From contig NZ_CP125640.1 of the NCBI RefSeq assembly GCF_030053155.1, positions 682,001-746,000 of the forward strand: a stretch of 64,000 bases of DNA, in the 5' to 3' direction. Source of the DNA: Rhizobium sp. BT03 (GTDB lineage: Bacteria > Pseudomonadota > Alphaproteobacteria > Rhizobiales > Rhizobiaceae). The notes beneath the pieces are model-generated. The model saw nothing but the letters and a program-made list of their open reading frames with translations. It was not told the origin of the DNA and searched no databases. Positions 1 through 8,226 of the stretch are shown here, piece after piece. The first letter of the stretch is position 1, and each line of letters begins with the position of its first letter. Both the position numbers and the translations under genes were made by a program.

Positions 1-410
1 CCGCGCGTCAGGAAGCCGAAGCCCTTGGTGCGGTTGAACCACTTGACGAGCGCACGCTCGAGGCCGCTCGTCGCGGTGACCTGCACATGCGTGCGCACCG
101 GCGGCAGCTGCGAGGGATGAACCGCAGTCGACTGGTCCATCGAAAGGATCTTGAAAGCCTGGTAGCCACGTTCGCGACGCTGGATCAGGGCGACGATGCG
201 CGTTCCCTCGAGGATCGTCTGGTAACCGTCGCGGCGCAGGCAGGTCACGTGCAGGAGAACATCCTGCATGCCATTGTCGGGCACGATGAAGCCGAAACCC
301 TTGGCGACGTCGAACCACTTGACGACGCCGGTGATTTCAACAAGATCGACCGCCTCTGCCGATAGCTCGTCAAGGTCGGAGTATTCGTTCGATGAAATCC
401 TGTCAGCCAT
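1..410 (-). CDS. Two-domain cold-shock protein (3' end outside window)
   Basis: Reading from the ATG at 408-410, the protein starts MADRISSNEYSD and carries a first cold-shock domain at about residues 26-90, with VKWFDVAKGFGFIV as the RNP1-type nucleic-acid-binding motif and VLLHV in the place of RNP2. A linker rich in Pro, Thr and Val follows. A second domain begins near residue 118 (ALVKWFNRTKGFGFL) and is cut by the window edge. Tandem cold-shock-domain proteins of about 190 residues are common in Rhizobiales; they are single-stranded RNA/DNA binders, probably cytoplasmic RNA chaperones. The gene is divergent from gloA with about 195 bp between, which must hold both promoters. The family call is secure; a role specifically in cold shock is not shown. 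Confidence 0.9.
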   Translation of the reverse strand, partial: MADRISSNEYSDLDELSAEAVDLVEITGVVKWFDVAKGFGFIVPDNGMQDVLLHVTCLRRDGYQTILEGTRIVALIQRRERGYQAFKILSMDQSTAVHPSQLPPVRTHVQVTATSGLERALVKWFNRTKGFGFLTR

Positions 411-605
411 TTGTCGCCAGCCCCTCGAATACGCGTCACACTGTTACGGTTAACTGATTCTTGAAATCAAGATTAACATCTTGGTAACGGATAAGCGCAA
501 GTCCTAGTTTTCGGTTATTCCCAACTGCACATTTTATATCGATGACTTGCCCGAGGCTGACCTCAGCTCGCCGAAAAAGCCAGACCCAATAAAGGAGTAG
601 ATAGA

Positions 606-1046
606 ATGCGTTATCTCCACACAATGGTTCGGGTCAAAGACCTGGATGCCTCACTCGCCTTTTACACCACGCTGTTCGGGCTGGAGGAGATCCGCCGTCA
701 CGAAAACGAGAAGGGCCGCTTCACCCTGGTTTTCCTGGCCGCTCGCGACGATCTCGACCGTGCGCGCAGCGAAAAGGCTCCCTGCCTCGAGCTTACCTAT
801 AACTGGGACACGGAAGATTATAGCGGAGGACGCAATTTCGGCCACCTCGCCTATGAGGTCGACGATATTTACGCAACCTGCCAGAATCTGATGGACAACG
901 GCATCACCATCAACCGGCCGCCGCGCGACGGGAACATGGCCTTCGTGCGCTCGCCCGACGGCATCTCGATCGAAATCCTGCAGAAGGGCAGCCCGCTTGC
1001 CGCCGCCGAACCCTGGGCCTCGATGGGCAATACCGGCGCCTGGTAA
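606..1046 (+). CDS. gloA: Lactoylglutathione lyase (glyoxalase I)
   Basis: The 146-residue protein matches class I glyoxalase I, which isomerises the hemithioacetal of methylglyoxal and glutathione to S-lactoylglutathione in the cytoplasm. The four metal ligands expected of the family are in register: His5 (RYLHTMVRV), Glu62 (CLELTYN), His80 (FGHLAYEVDD) and Glu123 (ISIEILQKG). Length is close to the E. coli enzyme. A good ribosome binding site (AAGGAG, 592-597) precedes the ATG. The C-terminal tail after residue 130 (AAAEPWASMGNTGAW) is longer than in E. coli, as usual in alphaproteobacteria. The gene appears monocistronic, divergent from the cold-shock gene. Confidence 0.95.
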   Translation: MRYLHTMVRVKDLDASLAFYTTLFGLEEIRRHENEKGRFTLVFLAARDDLDRARSEKAPCLELTYNWDTEDYSGGRNFGHLAYEVDDIYATCQNLMDNGITINRPPRDGNMAFVRSPDGISIEILQKGSPLAAAEPWASMGNTGAW

Positions 1047-1210
1047 GGCTTTTCGCCGCAAGGCTTTTGCGAGGCTTGTGGCTTTTGCGATTTCGGGTCC
1101 GGCCGGCGCCTTGATGCTTGCCGCGATCCGGCCCCGCAGGCACTCTCCTGACGACTCGAAGCGGAAGATGGCGGTTTTCGACCATTTCCGCATCAATTGG
1201 AGACTGTCGC

Positions 1211-2278
1211 TTGCGTAACATTGAGATGCGGATGTCGCTTACGGGCGCTTTGCTGATCGCCACTTCGGTGCTGGCGCTGTCCGGCTGCGCGTCGGACAAG
1301 AAGGCGCTCGATTCCGCCGCAGCGGTTCCGGCGCCGCAGGCAGGCGCACCTGCGCTTACCGCGGCAGCGCCCGCAAGCCCTGCCCCACGTTCGGTCTACA
1401 CCGATCCCCGGCTCGTCAATGTCTCCGGCGCCCAGGCCGCGCCGCAGGCCGTGGCAGCGGATCCGAATGCCCCCGTCCCGCCGGCCGATCCGGCGGCGGC
1501 GGCGCCCGCCAATATCGGCGGGCTCGTGCTGCAGTCGACCCGGATCAACGCGCAGGCGATGAGCATCTTTTCCGATCATCAGCCGGCGCCGCAGAACAAC
1601 AGCACGTCGACTGTCATTCAGCCGCAGGCCTATGCGCCGGTTGGAGGCGCAGCACCCGCAAGAAGCAGCGTCTACAGCCAGCAACCCGTCTCAGGACAGC
1701 CGGCGGAGCCGGTGCTGCCGCAGCAATCCTCGCAGAATGGCAGCACGCAGATTGCGCCCGTTCAAACGGCGTCGTTGGCGACCGACGGCAATCCGGCCCC
1801 GACGATGAACGCGCTCTACAGCGCGCCGAAGCAGAACCTGCTCGGCAGCCTCTCCGGCCTTCTGCAAAAAGCGTCCCTGCCCGGTATGACGCGTATCGCG
1901 CCGAACGGGCTGCATGTCCAGAACGACAAGGTCGAGGTCGGCTGCTTCAAGCCCGAGCTGCTGAACGTGATCAAGACTGTGGAAACCCATTTCGGCCGGC
2001 CCGTCATCGTCACGTCAGGCTATCGCGACGAAGAGCATAACCGCCTGGTCGGCGGCGCCGACGAATCGATGCACAAAAGCTGCGAGGCGGCCGACATCCA
2101 GATCGACGGCGTGACGAAATGGGATATCGCCGCCTATATCCGCTCGCTGCCGAACCGCGGCGGCGTCGGCACCTATTGCCATACGGATTCGGTCCATCTC
2201 GACACCGGCAAAAGCCGCGACTGGAACTGGGGCTGCGGCGGCAAACGGGCGCCGATGGCGACCGCAAGAGCGATCTGA
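1211..2278 (+). CDS. Lipoprotein with C-terminal peptidase M15-type (D,D-carboxypeptidase-like) domain
   Basis: A lipoprotein signal (LLIATSVLALSGC, modified Cys26 with this start) is followed by a roughly 200-residue low-complexity Ala/Pro/Gln/Ser linker and a C-terminal domain of about 120 residues. That domain has the Peptidase_M15_3 pattern: HFGRPVIVTSGYRDEEHN, then SMHKSCEAADIQIDG with the zinc-ligand His and Asp, and DSVHLDTG with the second ligand His. Such proteins act on peptidoglycan peptides in the periplasm; activity is inferred from these residues. Start: a TTG at 1211 has GGAG at 1199-1202 with 8 bp spacing, whereas the downstream ATG at 1226 has no obvious site, so a TTG start is preferred (355 aa). 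Both starts keep the lipobox. Confidence 0.8.
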   Translation: MRNIEMRMSLTGALLIATSVLALSGCASDKKALDSAAAVPAPQAGAPALTAAAPASPAPRSVYTDPRLVNVSGAQAAPQAVAADPNAPVPPADPAAAAPANIGGLVLQSTRINAQAMSIFSDHQPAPQNNSTSTVIQPQAYAPVGGAAPARSSVYSQQPVSGQPAEPVLPQQSSQNGSTQIAPVQTASLATDGNPAPTMNALYSAPKQNLLGSLSGLLQKASLPGMTRIAPNGLHVQNDKVEVGCFKPELLNVIKTVETHFGRPVIVTSGYRDEEHNRLVGGADESMHKSCEAADIQIDGVTKWDIAAYIRSLPNRGGVGTYCHTDSVHLDTGKSRDWNWGCGGKRAPMATARAI

Positions 2279-2428
2279 TCTCGCGAAAGCAGATCGTCAT
2301 TACGCAACGTCAGCTCCGGCCCACAGGCTTTCGCCAAATCCTGCAAACTATTGATTCGTCAATTTTAATCTTGGGTTTCACGGCCGCAAAAATATCTGTC
2401 ATTTTTTTGAAAAAAACCGAAATTGCCG

Positions 2429-2457
2429 CTTGCGGGATTCAAAACGCCTGACTATAA
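2429..2457 (+). promoter_or_regulatory. Promoter of first tRNA-Glu(UUC)
   Basis: A -35 element CTTGCG (2429-2434) and a -10 element CTATAA (2452-2457) are separated by 17 bp, resembling the rhizobial sigma-70 consensus CTTGAC-N17-CTATAT. The same pair at the same spacing precedes the third tRNA-Glu, which supports it. The tRNA begins 20 bp after the -10. Confidence 0.65.
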
Positions 2458-2476
2458 GGGCGCCACCACGAAGGAA

Positions 2477-2551
2477 GCGCCCTTCGTCTATCGGTTAGGA
2501 CACCAGATTTTCATTCTGGGAAGAGGGGTTCGACTCCCCTAGGGCGTGCCA
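2477..2551 (+). tRNA. tRNA-Glu (anticodon UUC)
   Basis: A 75-nt cloverleaf with encoded CCA. Acceptor GCGCCCT pairs with AGGGCGT (the first pair is G-U), the anticodon stem CCAGA/TCTGG encloses the loop TTTTCAT with anticodon TTC at 2510-2512, and the T arm is GGGGTTCGACTCCCC. Identical in sequence to the copy at 2977-3051, including its leader. Confidence 0.97.
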
Positions 2552-2628
2552 TTCTCTTCCTCCATATAGAAGCCGTCGCACCTGCTTGCAGAAGTCTGCG
2601 CGCGCTCCTATTTTAACGGGGCCGGCCT

Positions 2629-2703
2629 GCGCCCTTCGTCTATCGGTTAGGATGACAGATTCTCATTCTGTAAAGAGGGGTTCGACTCCCCTAGGGCGTA
2701 CCA
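2629..2703 (+). tRNA. tRNA-Glu (anticodon CUC)
   Basis: Same acceptor and T arm as its neighbours, but the anticodon stem ACAGA/TCTGT encloses TTCTCAT with anticodon CTC at 2662-2664, and the discriminator base is A. CCA is encoded. It lies between the two identical UUC genes and lacks the 29-bp leader that precedes them. Confidence 0.95.
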
Positions 2704-2928
2704 CATCAGGCACAAATGCCTGAGCGTTTGGTTTGCCCAGACGCTTGCATGTTTCACCGATATTCACCGCCGAGAGTTCATTGCGTGTTGAGAGAAACCT
2801 TCTCGGTGCCAAAGCAATCATCGAGCTGGCTGTGATCGCACCTTTTTGACCGCGTCGCCTTGTGGCGCCAGGTTTTTCCACAGCCACAAAAAAATCGGCG
2901 AAAACGATGATTTTTTCGCGTCTTGGCG

Positions 2929-2957
2929 CTTGCGGCTTTTGAAGGTGCTGACTATAA
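2929..2957 (+). promoter_or_regulatory. Promoter of third tRNA-Glu(UUC)
   Basis: CTTGCG (2929-2934), 17 bp, CTATAA (2952-2957): the same elements at the same spacing as the promoter at 2429-2457. The 17-bp spacers differ, so only the functional elements have been kept outside the exact repeat. Confidence 0.65.
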
Positions 2958-2976
2958 GGGCGCCACCACGAAGGAA

Positions 2977-3051
2977 GCGCCCTTCGTCTATCGGTTAGGA
3001 CACCAGATTTTCATTCTGGGAAGAGGGGTTCGACTCCCCTAGGGCGTGCCA
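2977..3051 (+). tRNA. tRNA-Glu (anticodon UUC), second identical copy
   Basis: Base-for-base the same as 2477-2551. The identity extends upstream to 2948 (equal to 2448), so the repeated unit is 104 bp and contains the -10 element, a short leader and the whole tRNA with CCA. Confidence 0.97.
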
Positions 3052-3096
3052 CTCTCTCCCCGCAATAGATCATTTGCCAGCGTTTTGCGCGGCCGT

Positions 3097-4899
3097 CTAT
3101 TTAGCCGGCGCAGCATCGCAGACGCGTAGCTGAATGCGGCGGGCGCCCTGATAATGCTCGGCGCCGAGCGAACCCGCGAGATGCAGGCTGGCGCCGCGTG
3201 AATTGATGAGAAGATTGCCCAGCGCCGTATCGGCGGCGCGGAAGGCGATGCCGTCGAGCCGCGATCCGTCCATTGCCTCCATCGTCACCTTCACATGTTT
3301 CTCGCCGACCAGGCGGGCGTCGCGCACACGATGCGCCGGCACGGCAAAGATCGGCTGGGCGTGGCCGGAGCCATAGGGACCGGCGGCTTCCAGGCGATCG
3401 ATGAGTTCGAGCGTGGCGCCGCTGGCGCCGATCGCGCCGTCGATCTTCAGCGTCTCATTGGCAACGAGGTTCGCCACCGTTCTCGCCGACTTCTCGGTGA
3501 AGAAGGTTCTCAGCCTGCCGAGATCGGCGCGCTCGACCGTCAGCCCCGCAGCCATGGCATGACCGCCGCCCTTGACCAGCAGCCCTTCGTCGACCGCGGC
3601 GCGCACCATCCTGCCCATATCGAAACCGTTGATGGAGCGGCCCGAGCCGGTGCCGCGGCCGGAAGGATCGAAGGCGATCGCAAAGGCCGGCCGTTTGAAC
3701 TTCTCCTTCAGCCGCGCCGCAATCAGCCCGACAATGCCGGGATGCCATTTTTCATGGGCGGTGACGATGACGGAAGCGCCCTCGCCGTCGCCATATTCGG
3801 CAAGCGCCTCGGCTTCCGCTTCCTGCAGCATGATCGCCTCCATCGCCTGGCGCTCGCGGTTGAGCTCGTCCAGGCGCTGGGCGATCATTTCCGCCTCCCC
3901 GGCGTCATCAAGCGTCAGCAGGCGGCTTCCGAGGGCGGCATCGCCGATCCGCCCGCCGGCATTGATGCGCGGGCCGATCAGGAAGCCGAAATGATAGGGT
4001 GTCACCGGGCCGGCGAGCCCGGCCTTGCGGAAGAGGGCTGCGAGCCCGGCATTGCTCTGGTGGCGGGCGGCGACCAGTCCCTTGACCACATAGGCGCGGT
4101 TGAGGCCCTTCAGCGGCACGACATCGCAGACCGTCGCAAGTGCTACGATATCCAGCCATTGCAGGAGGTCGAGCGCCAGGATGCGTTTGTTGCCGGCCGC
4201 CCGCAGCAGCCTCAGTGTGGCGACCAGCACCATGAAGACCACACCGGCCGCGCAAAGATGCCCCTGCCCCGAGAGATCGTCCTCGCGGTTCGGATTGACG
4301 AGCGCATGGCAGGGCGGCAGCTCATGTGTCACCTGGTGGTGATCGATGACGACGACATCGATATTGCGGGCGGCGGCGGCCGCCAGCGCCTCGTGGCTGG
4401 TCGAGCCGCAATCGACGGTGACGATCAGCCGGGCGCCATTGTCGATCAGCTGGTTGATCGCCGCCGGATTGGGGCCGTAACCTTCGAAGACGCGGTCGGG
4501 AATATAGATGTTCGCCTTGACGCCGAAATGGCTGAGGAAGCGGAACATCAGCGCCGAGGAAGCCGCACCGTCGACATCGTAATCGCCGAAGATCGCGACG
4601 TTCTCGCAGCGCTCAATGGCGCTCACCAGGCGGGTCGCGGCCTTTTCGCAATCGGTCAGCGTATGAGGATCGGGCATCAGGCCGCGGATCGTCGGATCGA
4701 GGAATTCGATCGCCTCGTCCACCGTCACACCGCGCCCGGCCAGCACGCGAGCGATCAGATCCGGCATGCCGTGGATCTGCGACATGGCCAGCGCCCGGTT
4801 CTGCCCGGCCTGGTCGAGCCGCGCCACCCAGCGATTGTCGAGCGCGGATTTCTCCACGCCGAGAAACGCGCGCTGTACCGGATCGACGAGATCTGCCAT
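3097..4899 (-). CDS. recJ: Single-stranded-DNA-specific exonuclease RecJ
   Basis: The 600-residue protein is a RecJ 5'-3' ssDNA exonuclease of the DHH phosphoesterase family, acting in recombination and mismatch repair. Motif I GDYDVDGAASS lies at about residues 105-115 and the DHH motif VIDHHQ at 184-189; SMNG-type glycine-rich DHHA1 sequences (GRGTGSGRSINGFDM, VKGGGHAMAAG) follow near 410-450, and an OB-like C-terminal region completes the usual length. Start: ATG at 4899 (MADLVDPVQRAF) has GGAG six bases upstream; ATGs further upstream at 4920 and 4953 have weaker sites. The gene is followed at once by the tRNA-Glu cluster on the other strand. Confidence 0.96.
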   Translation of the reverse strand: MADLVDPVQRAFLGVEKSALDNRWVARLDQAGQNRALAMSQIHGMPDLIARVLAGRGVTVDEAIEFLDPTIRGLMPDPHTLTDCEKAATRLVSAIERCENVAIFGDYDVDGAASSALMFRFLSHFGVKANIYIPDRVFEGYGPNPAAINQLIDNGARLIVTVDCGSTSHEALAAAAARNIDVVVIDHHQVTHELPPCHALVNPNREDDLSGQGHLCAAGVVFMVLVATLRLLRAAGNKRILALDLLQWLDIVALATVCDVVPLKGLNRAYVVKGLVAARHQSNAGLAALFRKAGLAGPVTPYHFGFLIGPRINAGGRIGDAALGSRLLTLDDAGEAEMIAQRLDELNRERQAMEAIMLQEAEAEALAEYGDGEGASVIVTAHEKWHPGIVGLIAARLKEKFKRPAFAIAFDPSGRGTGSGRSINGFDMGRMVRAAVDEGLLVKGGGHAMAAGLTVERADLGRLRTFFTEKSARTVANLVANETLKIDGAIGASGATLELIDRLEAAGPYGSGHAQPIFAVPAHRVRDARLVGEKHVKVTMEAMDGSRLDGIAFRAADTALGNLLINSRGASLHLAGSLGAEHYQGARRIQLRVCDAAPAK

Positions 4900-4979
4900 G
4901 CCATACTCCGCTGACTTCATCTGCTCTTTCTGCTGGAGCAGCGGAGATAACATAGCGGTGGATTTACAGACACGGATTT

Positions 4980-5225
4980 TTACCAGAATACCGCCCAGAT
5001 GATCATGGCGACGCCGGCAAGCTGTACCAACAGGAACGAAAACAGCGTCAGCAGAATGGCCCAGTTGCGGCCTTCCGTGTGTTCATCGCCGTCATCCTCA
5101 TCAGTGGTCTCCTGATGAATGTCACGGTAGGCCGGCTTGAGAATTTCCCCAAGCATATCGGGACGGTCCGGCGGCACGTCGCTCGGGCGGCCATACCCCT
5201 TGCCGGCGTGGCTGTCCTTGCTCAT
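4980..5225 (-). CDS. Small single-pass membrane protein of unknown function
   Basis: 81 residues from the ATG at 5225 (MSKDSHAGKGYGRPSD), chosen because GGAG lies six bases upstream. The N-terminal half is hydrophilic and acidic (ETTDEDDGDEH), followed by one hydrophobic segment near the C-terminus (WAILLTLFSFLLVQLAGVAMII). I do not recognise a named domain. It lies 80 bp upstream of recJ on the same strand, so co-transcription with recJ is possible. A cytoplasmic N-terminus is likely but not shown. Confidence 0.65.
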   Translation of the reverse strand: MSKDSHAGKGYGRPSDVPPDRPDMLGEILKPAYRDIHQETTDEDDGDEHTEGRNWAILLTLFSFLLVQLAGVAMIIWAVFW

Positions 5226-5333
5226 GAAATTCTCCACGCCGACGACTCACCATCTATGGTTTTATTTATATCAATATTTCGGTATTTGTTAATATAGACT
5301 TCCGTAAGGGGAGCACGGACGACCAACAAAAAA

Positions 5334-5376
5334 CCGCCCTGTCTTCCTGAACTGGCAGTTCAAGAAGACAGGGCGG
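5334..5376 (-). terminator. Rho-independent terminator of hom
   Basis: CCGCCCTGTCTTC (5334-5346) pairs with GAAGACAGGGCGG (5364-5376); the interior TGAACT/AGTTCA extends the stem around a GGC loop. On the minus strand the stem is followed by TTTTTTG. It lies 25 bp past the hom stop. Confidence 0.9.
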
Positions 5377-5401
5377 CCCATATTGCCCGGACGGGAAAGG
5401 C

Positions 5402-6727
5402 TTAAGCTTCTTCCTTCGGCCGCTCGATGCGAATCACCTGCGGTTCGCCGAAGAGATACCCTTCCGACTTGATCGACGCGACCGCCTTGCGCACCGACTC
5501 TTCCATCGTCGCGTGGGTGACGAGGATGATCGTCTGGTGGTGCGACGGCGCCAGATGCTGCTTGGAGCGCTGGACGATCGATTCTAGCGAGATGTTGTTT
5601 TCGGCCATGCGGGTTGCAACGCTGGCAAAGACGCCGGTGCGGTCGAGCACGGTCAGGCGGATGAAATAGCCGCCCTCGTGGCTCTGCATCTGCGCCTTGC
5701 GATAAGGTTCCAGCGCCTTTGCGGGATGGCCGAGCACCGGCACGCGCTGGGCGCCCGGCTGGCTCTTGGCGATATCGGCGATATCACCAAGCACCGACGA
5801 GGCCGTGGCATTGCCGCCGGCGCCGGGACCGACCATCAGCAGTTCGCCGAGCACGTCGGATTCAATCGCCACCGCATTGGTGACGCCGTCGACCTGGGCA
5901 ATGACCGAATCGACTGGCACCATGGTCGGATGGACGCGCTGCTCGATGCCGGTATCGGTGCGCTGGGCAACGCCCAGAAGCTTGATGCGGTAGCCGAGCT
6001 CGGCGGCGGCGTGGATATCCTCGATCGAGATGTTGGTGATGCCTTCGAGATAGATATCGTCGGCCGCGATCTTATTGCCGAAGGCGAGCGTCGTCAGGAT
6101 GGCGAGCTTGTGGGCCGTGTCGTTGCCTTCGATATCGAAGGCCGGATCGGCTTCGGCATAACCCAGCCGCTGCGCTTCCTTCAGGCACTCGGCGAAGGAA
6201 AGCCCCTCCTTCTCCATCTTGGTCAGGATGTAATTGCAGGTGCCGTTCATGATGCCATAGATGCGCGAGACGGCATTGCCGGTCAGCGATTCGCGCAGCG
6301 CCTTGATCACGGGGATGCCGCCGGCGACCGCCGCTTCGAAGTTCAACAGCGCGCCCTTCTCCTCGGCGATCGTCGCAAGCTCGACGCCGTGATAGGCAAG
6401 CAGCGCCTTGTTGGCAGTCACCACGTGGAGACCACGCTGGAGTGCGGCGCGCACCGAGGTGTTGGCAGCCCCTTCGGCGCCGCCCATCAGCTCGACGAAG
6501 ACGTCGATATCGCCCTTTTCGGCAAGATCTTCCGGCCGGTCGAACCAGGTCACAGTGGAAAGATCGACGCCGCGGTCCCTTGTCTTGTCACGCGCGGAGA
6601 CCGCGGTGATGGTGATCGGACGCCCGCAGGTGACGGCAAGCTCGTTGCTCTTCTGCTGAATGATGCGGACTAGCGAGGCGCCAACGGTGCCCAAGCCCGC
6701 AATGCCGATTTTGAGGGCATCTGCCAT
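5402..6727 (-). CDS. hom: Homoserine dehydrogenase
   Basis: 441 residues with the expected three parts: an N-terminal NAD(P)-binding fold (KIGIAGLGTVGASLV at 6-20), the homoserine dehydrogenase catalytic domain (VVTANKALLAYHG; GIMNGTCNYILTKM; the GYAEADPAFDIEGNDTAHK substrate region), and a C-terminal ACT domain from about residue 350 (FIRLTVLDRTGVFASV), which in this family gives feedback control by threonine. It reduces aspartate semialdehyde to homoserine on the way to Thr and Met. It lies 61 bp downstream of the aminotransferase gene at 6789, on the same strand, with a GC hairpin between, and ends in a strong terminator. Confidence 0.97.
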   Translation of the reverse strand: MADALKIGIAGLGTVGASLVRIIQQKSNELAVTCGRPITITAVSARDKTRDRGVDLSTVTWFDRPEDLAEKGDIDVFVELMGGAEGAANTSVRAALQRGLHVVTANKALLAYHGVELATIAEEKGALLNFEAAVAGGIPVIKALRESLTGNAVSRIYGIMNGTCNYILTKMEKEGLSFAECLKEAQRLGYAEADPAFDIEGNDTAHKLAILTTLAFGNKIAADDIYLEGITNISIEDIHAAAELGYRIKLLGVAQRTDTGIEQRVHPTMVPVDSVIAQVDGVTNAVAIESDVLGELLMVGPGAGGNATASSVLGDIADIAKSQPGAQRVPVLGHPAKALEPYRKAQMQSHEGGYFIRLTVLDRTGVFASVATRMAENNISLESIVQRSKQHLAPSHHQTIILVTHATMEESVRKAVASIKSEGYLFGEPQVIRIERPKEEA

Positions 6728-6753
6728 GGATCGATCCTGAATGTCTGTGTGGC

Positions 6754-6776
6754 GGCAGCCGCGGGACGCGGCTGCC
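6754..6776 (-). other. Intercistronic GC hairpin between aminotransferase gene and hom
   Basis: GGCAGCCGCG (6754-6763) and CGCGGCTGCC (6767-6776) form a perfect 10-bp stem with a GGA loop. There is no T-run, so it is more likely an RNA-stability or attenuating structure than a terminator. Confidence 0.5.
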
Positions 6777-6788
6777 TTAAGAGTTGGA

Positions 6789-8006
6789 TTAACGGTGCGC
6801 GTTCAGCGAAATGACGTTATGCATCGTTTCGTCTGCCGTCGACATGAACTTCTTGATGTTGCGGGCAGCCTGGCGGATGCGGTGTTCGTTCTCGACAAGC
6901 GCCAGACGGACATAGTCGTCGCCCATCTCGCCGAAGCCGATGCCCGGGGCAACGGCGACGTCGGCCTTCTCGACCAGGAGCTTGGAAAACTCGAGCGAAC
7001 CGAGATGACGGAACTTTTCCGGGATCTTCGCCCAGGCGAACATCGTCGCAGCCGGCGGCGGCACGTCGAAGCCTGATTTGCCGAAGCTTTCGACCATGAC
7101 GTCGCGGCGGCGCTTGTAGACGTTGCGAACCTCTGCAATGTCGGAGCCGTCGCCGTTCAGCGCATGCGTCGCCGCCACCTGGATCGGCGTGAAGGCACCG
7201 TAATCGAGGTAGGACTTGACGCGAGTGAGCGCCGCGATCAGCCGCTCGTTGCCGACGGCAAAGCCCATGCGCCAGCCGGGCATGGAGAAGGTCTTCGACA
7301 TCGAGGTAAACTCGACCGTCACATCGATTGCGCCAGGCACTTCGAGAACCGACGGCGGCGGAGCGCCATCGAAATAGATCTCCGAATAGGCAAGGTCGGA
7401 GAGCACGATGATGTCGTGCTTCTTGGCGAAGGCGATAACGTCCTTGTAGAAATCGAGCGTCGCGACAAGGGCCGTCGGGTTCGAGGGGTAGTTGAGGATC
7501 AGCGCCAAGGGCTTCGGAATCGAATGCCGGACCGCCCGCTCAAGCGGCGGGAAAAAGCTTTCGTCCGGCTCCACCGACATGGAGCGGATCACGCCGCCCG
7601 CCATCAGGAAGCCGAAGGCGTGGATCGGATAGGTCGGGTTCGGGCAGAGGATGACGTCGCCGGGCGCGGTGATCGCCTGCGCCATGTTGGCGAAGCCTTC
7701 CTTGGAGCCCAAGGTGGCGACCACCTGGGTATCCGGGTTGAGCTTGACGCCGAAACGGCGGGCATAATAGGCGGCCTGGGCGCGGCGCAGCCCCGGAATC
7801 CCCTTGGAGGAGGAATAACGGTGGGTGCGCGGATCCTGCACGACCTCGCACAGCTTGTCGACGATCGACTGGGGAGTGGGAAGGTCGGGGTTTCCCATGC
7901 CGAGATCGATGATATCGGCGCCGCCCGCTCGCGCGCTTGCTTTCAAACGGTTGACCTGTTCGAAAACATAAGGCGGCAAACGCCGGACTTTGTGAAACTC
8001 TTCCAT
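6789..8006 (-). CDS. Class I/II aminotransferase, AlaC-like (alanine/glutamate or LL-DAP type)
   Basis: 405 residues from the ATG at 8006. The sequence MEEFHKVRRLPPYVFEQVN resembles E. coli AlaC (RLPPYVFNI). The PLP fold is complete: NYPSNPT at 172-178, SDLAYSEIYF at 203-212 and the Schiff-base lysine Lys238 in TSMSKTFSMPGWR. In Rhizobiales this gene is always upstream of hom and is often labelled LL-diaminopimelate aminotransferase, but the motifs fit glutamate-pyruvate (alanine) transaminase at least as well; substrate is unproven. Start: GGGGA lies five bases upstream of 8006, while the ATG at 8018 has no site. A lone 230-bp stretch separates it from the lipoprotein gene upstream. Confidence 0.88.
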   Translation of the reverse strand: MEEFHKVRRLPPYVFEQVNRLKASARAGGADIIDLGMGNPDLPTPQSIVDKLCEVVQDPRTHRYSSSKGIPGLRRAQAAYYARRFGVKLNPDTQVVATLGSKEGFANMAQAITAPGDVILCPNPTYPIHAFGFLMAGGVIRSMSVEPDESFFPPLERAVRHSIPKPLALILNYPSNPTALVATLDFYKDVIAFAKKHDIIVLSDLAYSEIYFDGAPPPSVLEVPGAIDVTVEFTSMSKTFSMPGWRMGFAVGNERLIAALTRVKSYLDYGAFTPIQVAATHALNGDGSDIAEVRNVYKRRRDVMVESFGKSGFDVPPPAATMFAWAKIPEKFRHLGSLEFSKLLVEKADVAVAPGIGFGEMGDDYVRLALVENEHRIRQAARNIKKFMSTADETMHNVISLNAHR

Positions 8007-8226
8007 TTCATTCCCCATGGAAAGGCGGCTTTCGGGCCGCAGTCGAAGTTCGTTCCGTCTCCCGGCGGCTGCGACACGAACTTCAGAATCGCAACGCCGT
8101 ATTCATCAGACCCAAGACACGCGGCAAATCTTTGACGGAAAAGCCGCGTAAAGCGCATTATCGGGAAAATCTTGTCTTCCGATCCATCCGGAAGGCTTTG
8201 CGTGCAAATTGCCTGAAAGGCAAGGT

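Larger units (their letters stand above)
2448..3051 (+). repeat. Exact 104-bp direct repeat (2448-2551 and 2948-3051) carrying tRNA-Glu
   Basis: The two 104-bp arms are identical and lie exactly 500 bp apart. Each arm runs from the CTGAC before the -10 element through the encoded CCA. Sequence diverges immediately on both sides, and a tRNA-Glu(CUC) gene sits between the arms. Recent duplication or gene conversion is inferred. Confidence 0.9.

Noticed and set aside
2663..2887. Minus-strand frame beginning inside the second tRNA-Glu
   Set aside because: Overlaps a tRNA gene and has no family features (only MAVEKPGATRRRGQ-like sequence).
3295..4914. Long open frame on the plus strand opposite recJ (about 540 codons)
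   Set aside because: Antisense shadow of a high-GC gene; no family match, while recJ motifs are complete on the other strand.
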